This document shows positions 1-4,705 of a DNA stretch of 5,012 bases, one piece after another; position 1 is the first letter of the stretch, and each line of letters begins with the position of its first letter. Source of the DNA: Dermatophilaceae bacterium (GTDB lineage Bacteria > Actinomycetota > Actinomycetes > Actinomycetales > Dermatophilaceae); assembly GCA_013361975.1 (NCBI GenBank), contig JABFXB010000425.1, positions 1 to 5,012 of the forward strand, given 5' to 3'. Made by a program: the position numbers and the translations under genes. The notes under the pieces were generated by a model. That model saw only the letters and a program-made list of their open reading frames with translations, was not told the origin of the DNA and made no database searches.

Positions 1-903
1 TCAGAAGACGGCTCCACCGCCCGTGACACCGACCACGGTGCCCGACACGTAGCTCGCGTCGGACGGCGAGGCGAGGAAGACGTACGCCGGCGCGACCTCT
101 CCAGGCTGTCCGGCGCGCCCGAGCGGTGTGTCGGCACCGAAGGTCTCGATCTTCTCCGCCTCGCGCGTCGCCGGCTGCAGCGGGGTCCAGATGGGTCCCG
201 GCGCGACCGCATTGACCCGGATCCCCTTGGGGCCCAGTGCTGCCGCGAGGTTGACGGTCAGGTTGTTGAGGGCCGCCTTGGTGGCGGCGTAGTCGAGGAG
301 CGCCGGCGACGGGTCGTAGGCCTGGATCGACGTGGTGTTGATGATCGACGACCCCGGGCCGAGGTGCGGCAGGGCAGCCTGGCACAGCCAGATCACCGCG
401 TGCAGGTTGGTGCGGAGCACGCGTTCGACGTGCTCCGGCTGCAGCCCCTCGAGCCCGCTGGGACCGCGGTCCCAGTGGTATCCGGCATTGTTGACCAGCA
501 CGTCGAGACCACCCAGGCCCTTCACGGCGTCGGCGACGACCTGGAGGCACGCCTGCCGGTCGACCAGGTCGGCCGGCAGCAGCACGCACGACCGCCCGGC
601 CTCCTCCACGAGACGGGCCGTGTCCTCGGCGTCGGGCTGCTCGGGCGGCAGGTAGCTGATCGCGACGTCGGCGCCCTCACGGGCGTACGCGATCGAGATC
701 GCACGCCCGATGCCGGAGTCGCCGCCCGTCACGAGGGCACGAAGGCCCTCGAGCCGGCCGTGGCCCACGTACGTCTTCTCGCCGTGGTCGGGCACCGGGT
801 CCATCTTGCTCGTGAGGCCCGGCGGCTCCTGCTGCTGGGCGGGGAAGCCACCCTTGTCGTCGTGGCGCACGAGCTGCTCTGCGCGGTCGGCGATTTCTGA
901 CAC
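1..903 (-). CDS. SDR family oxidoreductase, YghA/YdaD (GSP39)-like
   Basis: This is a complete 300-aa NAD(P)-dependent short-chain dehydrogenase/reductase, probably cytosolic and acting on aldehydes or sugars/alcohols. Seen: a ~50-residue N-terminal extension with a conserved LTSKMDPVPDHGE stretch (31-43), the cofactor glycine motif TGGDSGIG (59-66), NNAG (138-141), and catalytic Asn166, Ser192, Tyr205 and Lys209 with correct S-Y and YxxxK spacing. NAVAPGPIWTPL follows (231-242). The N-terminal extension is the hallmark of the E. coli YghA / Bacillus YdaD (general stress protein 39) group; YghA is known as an NADP-dependent aldehyde reductase, and the substrate here is inferred only. The reading frame stays open up to 1071, but the GTG at 903 is chosen because AGGAAGG lies 7 nt upstream and family similarity begins there. 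It is transcribed divergently from the sigma-factor gene. A stress role would fit both the family and that neighbour. The C-terminus (TGGGAVF) ends just inside the window. Confidence 0.93.
   Translation of the reverse strand: MSEIADRAEQLVRHDDKGGFPAQQQEPPGLTSKMDPVPDHGEKTYVGHGRLEGLRALVTGGDSGIGRAISIAYAREGADVAISYLPPEQPDAEDTARLVEEAGRSCVLLPADLVDRQACLQVVADAVKGLGGLDVLVNNAGYHWDRGPSGLEGLQPEHVERVLRTNLHAVIWLCQAALPHLGPGSSIINTTSIQAYDPSPALLDYAATKAALNNLTVNLAAALGPKGIRVNAVAPGPIWTPLQPATREAEKIETFGADTPLGRAGQPGEVAPAYVFLASPSDASYVSGTVVGVTGGGAVF
458..475. repeat. 18-bp perfect palindrome inside the SDR gene
   Basis: CTGGGACCGCGGTCCCAG equals its own reverse complement. It codes for residues around HWDRGPS (143-149), just after the NNAG motif. 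It could be a dimeric protein-binding site but is more likely a by-product of codon choice in GC-rich DNA. Confidence 0.8.
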
Positions 904-910
904 GGCACGT

Positions 911-917
911 CCTTCCT
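911..917 (-). promoter_or_regulatory. Shine-Dalgarno of the SDR gene
   Basis: The minus strand reads AGGAAGG here, 7 nt before the GTG at 903. It is a strong ribosome binding site. It decides the start against the ATG at 1071, which would add 56 low-complexity residues without family similarity. Confidence 0.8.
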
Positions 918-946
918 GATGCGGTCTCCGGCTCGTCTGCGACCAC

Positions 947-952
947 GTACCC
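947..952 (-). promoter_or_regulatory. Candidate SigB/SigF-type -10 element for the SDR gene
   Basis: The minus strand reads GGGTAC, close to the GGGTAT/GGGTAC -10 of SigB/SigF-type sigma factors. It would place a transcript start near 940, about 37 nt ahead of the GTG. The best -35 match, GTTC (975-972), sits 19 nt away, longer than the usual spacing of roughly 14-16, so the promoter is only tentative. Confidence 0.3.
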
Positions 953-1066
953 ACCCCGTCGACGGCCATGCGAACACGCCCGGGCGACCGCTGCCATTGC
1001 GTCGAGGCCGACTTCGTGTCATGGTCGAGGTGGCCGAGCGGTCCAACACCAGCGCCGACTCCGTCG

Positions 1067-1079
1067 CCCATTCGATGGG
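1067..1079 (+). promoter_or_regulatory. Small hairpin overlapping the sigma-factor RBS
   Basis: CCCAT (1067-1071) and ATGGG (1075-1079) form a perfect 5-bp inverted repeat around a TCG loop. The right arm contains the GGG of the Shine-Dalgarno GGGAG (1077-1081), which lies 7 nt before the ATG at 1089. Pairing could mask the ribosome binding site. The stem is short, so function is speculative, but the GGGAG site itself supports the chosen start. Confidence 0.35.
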
Positions 1080-1088
1080 AGATGAGTC

Positions 1089-1931
1089 ATGGCGTTCTCC
1101 GACTCAACCGACCCCGCCCACCTGCGTCCCTCGTTCGCCGAGCGTGACGCCGAGACCACCACCTTGTTCCGACGGCTGTCTGCCGCCTCGGGCCCCGAGG
1201 CCGAGCACCTGGTGGAAGAGATCACCCTGCTCTACCTCGACCTGTGCAGCCGCATGGCCGCACGCTACGACGGGCGCGGCATCGAGCACGACGACCTCGT
1301 CCAGGTCGCCCGGCTCGCGCTGGTCAAGGCGATTCGCCGCTACGAGCCCGGACATGCCCCCTCGTTCGCGGCCTACGCGGTCCCCACGATCAGCGGTGAG
1401 CTGAAGCGGTGGTTCCGTGACCGCGGCTGGGTCGTGCGGCCGCCGCGCCGCCTCCAGGAGCTGCGAGCCGACGTCAACACGACGCGTGCCGCCCTCGAGC
1501 AGCAGTCCGGCAGGACGCCGAGCGACCTCCAGGTCGCCGACGCGCTCGGCGCGACGGTCGACCAGGTGCGGGAGGTCGACGTGGCAGCCACGGGTTTCAG
1601 CCCCCTGTCGCTCGACTGCAGCCCCGCCGACGACGACCGTCCCGGGCTCGAGGCCTACCTGGCCTGCGACGACCACGCCCTCGAGAGCGCGGACGACCGT
1701 GTCTGCCTCACCGAGGCCCTCACCGAGCTCGACGACGGGGAGCGCGAGCTGCTGCTGATGCGCTACGTGGAGGGCATGACCCAGCGCGAGATCGGCGATG
1801 CCCGCGGCATCAGCCAGATGCAGGTCTCGCGCACCCTGCGCCGCATCACGGTTCGCCTCCACGACCACCTGGTCGATGCAGCCGGCCCGGAAGACGACAC
1901 GGTCGAACCGCCGCTGACGACAGCATCCTGA
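1089..1931 (+). CDS. RNA polymerase sigma factor, SigB/SigF/SigG family
   Basis: This is a 280-aa group-3 alternative sigma factor that directs RNA polymerase to stress or developmental promoters. Region 2 spans about residues 43-112: DDLVQVARLALVKAIRRYEP (68-87) corresponds to the core-binding region 2.2, and YAVPTISGELKRWFRDRGW (96-114) is the family's diagnostic 2.3/2.4 stretch, followed by VRPPRRLQEL (117-126). Region 3 covers about 127-180. Region 4 is about 207-262, with the helix-turn-helix MTQREIGDARGISQMQVSRT at 230-249. Length is normal for the family. The ATG at 1089 has GGGAG 7 nt upstream. Most family members are held inactive by an RsbW-type anti-sigma factor, usually encoded next door. 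None is present here: the upstream neighbour is a divergent SDR and the downstream one is convergent. An acidic tail (265-280) follows region 4. The family call is secure; whether the ortholog is SigB, SigF or SigG is not resolved. Confidence 0.95.
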   Translation: MAFSDSTDPAHLRPSFAERDAETTTLFRRLSAASGPEAEHLVEEITLLYLDLCSRMAARYDGRGIEHDDLVQVARLALVKAIRRYEPGHAPSFAAYAVPTISGELKRWFRDRGWVVRPPRRLQELRADVNTTRAALEQQSGRTPSDLQVADALGATVDQVREVDVAATGFSPLSLDCSPADDDRPGLEAYLACDDHALESADDRVCLTEALTELDDGERELLLMRYVEGMTQREIGDARGISQMQVSRTLRRITVRLHDHLVDAAGPEDDTVEPPLTTAS

Positions 1932-1988
1932 GGACTCGGGCCCTGCCCGGTTCAGGCGTCGTGCGGGTGCCGGGGTCGGGCCGAGTCC
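1932..1988. terminator. Imperfect dyad between convergent genes, possible bidirectional terminator
   Basis: GGACTCGG (1932-1939) pairs perfectly with CCGAGTCC (1981-1988). Inside it CCC (1941-1943) pairs with GGG (1978-1980) after a bulged G, and CCCGG (1946-1950) pairs with CCGGG (1970-1974). It starts right after the sigma-factor stop codon, and its right half lies in the last codons of the convergent gene. There is no T-tract on either strand, so it is a candidate only, of a shape often proposed in GC-rich actinomycetes. Confidence 0.4.
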
Positions 1989-2782
1989 CGTAGGCGGAGC
2001 TCGCCGTCGACGTCGCCCAGGCCTTCCAGCTGGGCGACGTCGACGAGGCGGTCGCGGTGCTGCCACGTGCGCACCACCCGGCGGACCAGCGCCGGCCCCT
2101 GCTGCCGGTCGGCGCTGTAGCCCAGCTCGGACGCCAGCAGACGGCGGCTGTAGACGACGCTCTCGACGCGCAGCGGCTCCTGCCGCTCGCCGCGAGGCCT
2201 GCCGGCGCAGCGCAGCTCGGTCACGCGTCCCTGGGGCTCGCCGTGGGCGTCGCGGACCTGTCGGCCGATGAGGGCACTCAGTCCGAGTGCGCCGTCCAGC
2301 GGTGCGCGTGTCGGAGCAGGGGGCAGGCCCTCGCGTCCCTTCTCCGCCCCGGGCTCCACCGGGCGCCTCGAAGGCTTCTCACCGCCGGCCTCCCGGGCCC
2401 CGGGCAGCCGACCGACGACGTGCTCCCGCAACCACAGCTCGAGGCCGAAGGTCAGCGTCAGGGCGTGCGCAGCCGGCTCGTCGACGTGCACCGCGGAGTC
2501 GAACCTGACGACGTGCTCGATCGGCACGACGACCGGCGTCGGGTGCTCGGCCGGGTGCAGCCGTCGCCACACGGCATACAGCCAGTCCCCCAGCCGGCCC
2601 GGCATCCGTTGGCTGAGGGCAGCCGGTCCGACCATGAGTCCCGTGACGAGCCAGCGCGTCCCGTGTTCGACGAGCTCGACGTCGTCGACGTTGCCGAGCA
2701 GGGCCCCGTCCGGCGCGACCAGCTGGTGGTCGAGCAGCCGCAGCACGACGTCGTGCGTCTCGGTGCGTGCCCCGGCGCTCAC
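1952..2782 (-). CDS. PRC-barrel-like protein, Nramp partner
   Basis: This is a 276-aa soluble protein with no membrane span or signal peptide. The N-terminal half resembles a PRC-barrel: VVLRLLDHQLVAPDGALLGN (12-31), then VDDVELVEHGTRWLVTGL and a VVVPIEHVVRFDSAVHV strand region (84-100). A charged Pro/Glu/Arg-rich linker follows (about 128-160). A second barrel-like segment starts with ALGLSALIGRQVRDAHGEPQ (165-184) and runs to about residue 262. PRC-barrels are small beta-barrels that act in RNA processing or as intracellular modules attached to membrane and transport proteins. The frame stays open upstream to 3100, but the GTG at 2782 is chosen because it overlaps the Nramp stop by 4 nt (GTGA) and the upstream residues are antisense-like. 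Only a weak SD is visible, so translation is probably coupled to the transporter gene. It may regulate or assemble with that transporter; this is inferred from gene order. The fold call rests on pattern recognition. Confidence 0.75.
   Translation of the reverse strand: MSAGARTETHDVVLRLLDHQLVAPDGALLGNVDDVELVEHGTRWLVTGLMVGPAALSQRMPGRLGDWLYAVWRRLHPAEHPTPVVVPIEHVVRFDSAVHVDEPAAHALTLTFGLELWLREHVVGRLPGAREAGGEKPSRRPVEPGAEKGREGLPPAPTRAPLDGALGLSALIGRQVRDAHGEPQGRVTELRCAGRPRGERQEPLRVESVVYSRRLLASELGYSADRQQGPALVRRVVRTWQHRDRLVDVAQLEGLGDVDGELRLRDSARPRHPHDA
2005..2045. repeat. Perfect 16-bp inverted repeat with 9-nt loop
   Basis: The 16 bases at 2005-2020 are the exact reverse complement of those at 2030-2045, leaving a 9-nt loop (2021-2029). 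It lies inside the PRC-barrel gene, about 50 nt before its stop, over codons for residues 246-259 (around LVDVAQLEGLGDVDG). The stem is very GC-rich and would be stable in RNA. No T-run follows on the minus strand, so it is not a standard intrinsic terminator. A decay barrier, pause site or processing site is possible; so is chance. Confidence 0.85.
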
Positions 2783-4008
2783 TGGCCCGCCTTCGTCACG
2801 AGCATGAGCGGTATTGCCGCCACCGCGGCGACGAGGACGACGACGAGGTATGCCGTGCCGAGCGTGTTCGAGAGCCGGCCGTTGACGTGCCTGCCCATGT
2901 AGGTGCGGTCGTTGGCCACGACGAGGATGGGGAAGTAGGTGAGCGGCAGTGCGACCGCGCTGAAGACGACGGAGTACTCGGTGAGCTGGATCGGGTCGGC
3001 TGTCGTGAGCAGCAGACCCACGGCCGCGATGCTCGAGAGCAGCACGACCGTGTGGAACCTGGCGGCCTGGAGGGGCGCGACGGACTTGCCCCACTGCCAC
3101 CCCAGGTACTGCGCGATGCTGTAGCCGACCGACAGACCCGTCTCACAGGCCGCCCCGAACGTCGCGGCGAAGAAGCCGAGGAGCACGAAAGCCAGGCCCA
3201 GGTTGCCCAGCGCCTGGCCGACGGGCAGGCCGATCTGGCCCAGCGTGCCGACCTGGATGCCCTGCGGCTGGTAGACGACAGTGGCCACCCCGGCGATGGC
3301 CACCGAGAGCATGCCCCCGAGTGGGAAGCCGATGAGGACGTTGGCCCGCATGGTGCCCAGATCCTTTGCCTCCCAGTGTTCCTCGACGCCTCCGGAGGAG
3401 AAGAAGAACACCTCGTAGGGCGTCATCGCTGCGCCGAAGAGCGCGACGGCGTAGTAGAAGTACGTCGTGTGGCTCTCGTCGTGCGGCACGAACGGCCGGC
3501 TCGCCTGCTGCCAGAGGTCGGCCCAGTCGGGACCCAGCTGCCACAGCGCGACGGCGAAGACGACGAGTGCGAGGCCGGCGATGCCGAACGCGTTCTCGAG
3601 CACCGCGAACTTGACCCGCCAGAGGACGACCCACACGGCTGCCCCCACGACAGGGATCCACAGGAAGGGGTTGACGCTGGTGGCCAGCTGCAGTGCGAGC
3701 GCCACGCCGCCGATCTCGGCGGCATAGGTCAGCAGCGTGACCGCCATGGACGCGAGGAGGTTGAGCAGCCCCATCCGGGGGCCGAGGCGCTCGCGCACGA
3801 GGTCGAAGGTCGCACGCCCGCTCACGGCGGCCACGCGGCCACTCATCTCGGCGAACACGCAGATGCCGACGATGCCGACCACGACCACCCAGACGAGCGA
3901 GAGTCCGAACCGGGAGCCCACGAGGCCGTTCGTGACGAGGTCGCCGATGTCGACGAAACCGCCGATGGCCGTGAGGATGCCGAGAGCAAGAGCAAAGAGC
4001 TTCTTCAC
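2779..4008 (-). CDS. Nramp-family divalent metal transporter, atypical metal site
   Basis: This is a 409-aa integral membrane protein with about 11 predicted spans, approximately at 5-25, 35-55, 80-108, 114-131, 136-157, 184-204, 224-246, 262-300, 316-336, 342-366 and 382-404. It is a member of the SLC11/Nramp family of proton-coupled divalent-metal importers. TM1 FVDIGDLVTNGLVG aligns with the canonical IDPGN motif: Asp20 is kept, but Pro and Asn become Ile21 and Asp23. TM6 ALFGAAMTPYEVFFFSS (189-205) aligns with the canonical TM6 around the MPH motif: the ligand Met is Thr196 (Met195 sits one place earlier), His is Tyr198 and the next Asn is Glu199. In TM3 the canonical Asp is Tyr95 while Glu98 is kept. 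Transport of a divalent cation is expected; Mn/Fe specificity is doubtful and Mg2+, as in NRMT proteins, is one option. The GTG start overlaps the upstream stop (GTGA) and has GGAG 8 nt upstream. Its own stop overlaps the PRC-barrel start. Confidence 0.92.
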   Translation of the reverse strand: MKKLFALALGILTAIGGFVDIGDLVTNGLVGSRFGLSLVWVVVVGIVGICVFAEMSGRVAAVSGRATFDLVRERLGPRMGLLNLLASMAVTLLTYAAEIGGVALALQLATSVNPFLWIPVVGAAVWVVLWRVKFAVLENAFGIAGLALVVFAVALWQLGPDWADLWQQASRPFVPHDESHTTYFYYAVALFGAAMTPYEVFFFSSGGVEEHWEAKDLGTMRANVLIGFPLGGMLSVAIAGVATVVYQPQGIQVGTLGQIGLPVGQALGNLGLAFVLLGFFAATFGAACETGLSVGYSIAQYLGWQWGKSVAPLQAARFHTVVLLSSIAAVGLLLTTADPIQLTEYSVVFSAVALPLTYFPILVVANDRTYMGRHVNGRLSNTLGTAYLVVVLVAAVAAIPLMLVTKAGQ

Positions 4009-4475
4009 GAGAGTCGCTCCGACAGCTGCTCCATGCGGTCCGCCAACGAGCCCAGCTCACCGACGCTCTTCCTCATGCCTCGCGCGTCATGGGTGCGCAG
4101 CGCGATGCGAGCCGCAGCGAGTGCGTCACCGGCGTCGGAGAGCAGTCCACCCACGTCGTCCCGCAGGTTGTCGTCGGCCCGCGTCGGCGGGTCGACGCTG
4201 CCGAAGCTCGCCTGGACGGGCCCCAGCGCCTCCTCGCTGTTCGTGACCACGGTGTCGGCGTACGGCCGCATGATGCGCCCCGACAAGTGCTGGCGCAGCA
4301 CGAGGGCGGCCGTGCGCGTCTCTCCGACTGCAGAGTCCAGGGCGTGCACGGCGTTCCGGTGGAAGGCTCCGGAGTCGAACGCGGGGGCCACGCACCCGCT
4401 CACGACGACCAGGACGACCATCGCGAGCAGGCCGCAGATCCCTCGCGGGCCGGCCGACCGGGCCCGGCCGCTCAT
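4005..4475 (-). CDS. Small helical lipoprotein of unknown function
   Basis: This is a 156-aa predicted lipoprotein. The N-terminus has arginines in the n-region (MSGRARSAGPRG), a hydrophobic core (residues 13-25) and the lipobox V25-S26-G27-C28, so the mature protein should be lipid-anchored at Cys28 on the outer face of the cytoplasmic membrane. The mature ~129 residues look largely alpha-helical with Ala/Leu/Arg/Glu-rich segments, and a loop at SVDPPTRADD (93-102). I recognise no named family. The ATG at 4475 is chosen although the frame is open to 4535: it places the signal peptide at the N-terminus and forms an ATGA overlap with the upstream micropeptide gene. The stop overlaps the Nramp GTG. 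An extracytoplasmic accessory role for the transporter is inferred from gene order alone; no metal-binding cluster of His or Cys is evident in the mature chain. Confidence 0.82.
   Translation of the reverse strand: MSGRARSAGPRGICGLLAMVVLVVVSGCVAPAFDSGAFHRNAVHALDSAVGETRTAALVLRQHLSGRIMRPYADTVVTNSEEALGPVQASFGSVDPPTRADDNLRDDVGGLLSDAGDALAAARIALRTHDARGMRKSVGELGSLADRMEQLSERLS
4017..4020 (-). promoter_or_regulatory. Shine-Dalgarno of the Nramp gene
   Basis: The minus strand reads GGAG 8 nt before the GTG at 4008, within the last codons of the lipoprotein gene. It supports the GTG start that makes the GTGA overlap, and suggests the transporter can also load ribosomes independently. Confidence 0.65.
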
Positions 4476-4570
4476 CGGCGCCGTCCCAGCACGAACCAGG
4501 CGAGGGCGCCCAGCAGCAAGGCGAACAGCAGCCATCCCGTGCCCAGCGCGAAACCCTCGGTCATGTCCAT
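4472..4570 (-). CDS. 32-aa single-span membrane micropeptide
   Basis: This very short gene encodes MDMTEGFALGTGWLLF, then a leucine/alanine-rich stretch and a basic LGRRR tail. It is one transmembrane helix (about residues 8-28) with an acidic N-terminus and three C-terminal arginines, so the C-terminus should be cytoplasmic. The stop codon TGA overlaps the ATG of the lipoprotein gene (ATGA), the same 4-nt arrangement as the two junctions downstream, which is the main reason to regard it as real. Start choice is uncertain: ATG at 4570 (weak GGCGGA 6 nt upstream) or ATG at 4564. The frame is open further upstream and would encode GHGGHGGRR just before Met1, but no ATG, GTG or TTG occurs there. 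A role as a small subunit or regulator of the Nramp transporter, or as a leader for translational coupling, is inferred. Confidence 0.65.
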   Translation of the reverse strand: MDMTEGFALGTGWLLFALLLGALAWFVLGRRR

Positions 4571-4579
4571 GCGACGTCC

Positions 4580-4597
4580 GCCGTGTCCGCCGTGTCC
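4580..4597. repeat. Two tandem copies of a 9-bp unit
   Basis: GCCGTGTCC is repeated twice head to tail, with a degenerate partial copy on the low-coordinate side, directly upstream of the micropeptide ATG. On the minus strand, in frame with the micropeptide, it would encode Gly-His-Gly repeats. The function is unknown. Confidence 0.6.
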
Positions 4598-4628
4598 TGC
4601 GCGATCGGCTCCTGTTGGAACCGATGCG

Positions 4629-4634
4629 AGTCTA
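4629..4634 (-). promoter_or_regulatory. Candidate -10 element of the metal-transport cassette
   Basis: The minus strand reads TAGACT, sharing T1, A2, A4 and T6 with TATAAT. It would give a transcript start near 4622 and a leader of about 50 nt before the micropeptide ATG. No convincing -35 sits 16-18 nt upstream. The leader is too short for a full M-box or similar metal riboswitch. Confidence 0.25.
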
Positions 4635-4645
4635 GACCTGGCGAC

Positions 4646-4681
4646 CGAGCGAACCCTGGTTGAAAGGGCAGGTGTCGCTCG
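4646..4681. repeat. Intergenic dyad between divergent promoters
   Basis: CGAGCGA (4646-4652) is the reverse complement of TCGCTCG (4675-4681), with an inner CCCT (4654-4657) and AGGG (4665-4668). It sits between the two candidate promoters and overlaps the plus-strand -35. It may be an operator or a hairpin; evidence is limited to symmetry and position. Confidence 0.35.
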
Positions 4682-4696
4682 TCCGGCGCTGGGTAC
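4672..4696 (+). promoter_or_regulatory. Candidate SigB/SigF-type promoter of the GAF-like gene
   Basis: GTGT (4672-4675) and GGGTAC (4691-4696) are separated by 15 nt, close to the GTTT-N14-16-GGGTAT/C pattern of SigB/SigF-type promoters. The predicted transcript start is about 4703, only a few bases before the GTG at 4706, so the mRNA would be nearly leaderless, or translation would begin further in. Confidence 0.4.
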
Positions 4697-4705
4697 AGGA
4701 CTCGT

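Noticed and set aside
364..900. Plus-strand open frame of 178 codons over the SDR
   Set aside because: It is the complement of a gene with intact SDR catalytic residues, and has no ribosome binding site or family resemblance.
904..1071. N-terminal extension of the SDR frame to an ATG at 1071
   Set aside because: The extra residues lack SDR similarity, and the GTG at 903 has a strong AGGAAGG site.
1031..1080. tRNA-like stretch: GGTGGCCGAGCGGTC resembles a Leu/Ser D-arm and CCCATTCGATGGG a T-arm
   Set aside because: No matching acceptor stem, no anticodon arm at the right distance and the T-loop lacks the TTCRA spacing, so the resemblance is coincidental.
1104..2066. Minus-strand open frame of 320 codons over the sigma factor
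   Set aside because: It is antisense to a well-supported sigma factor and composed of repetitive Arg/Ala/Gly sequence without recognisable motifs.
2783..3100. N-terminal extension of the PRC-barrel frame up to an ATG at 3100
   Set aside because: The extra 106 codons overlap the Nramp gene entirely and read as Arg/His/Ala-rich shadow sequence; the GTGA overlap at 2782 gives a better start.
2767..4635. Long plus-strand open frame (622 codons) antisense to the Nramp and lipoprotein genes
   Set aside because: The product is His/Asp/Glu/Arg-rich low-complexity sequence with no domain. It is the usual mirror frame of a GC-rich gene; the minus-strand frame has clear transmembrane helices and family motifs.
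4571..4705. Metal-sensing riboswitch (M-box, yybP-ykoY) ahead of the transporter cassette
   Set aside because: The leader predicted from the candidate promoter is about 50 nt, too short, and no conserved core of either class is seen.
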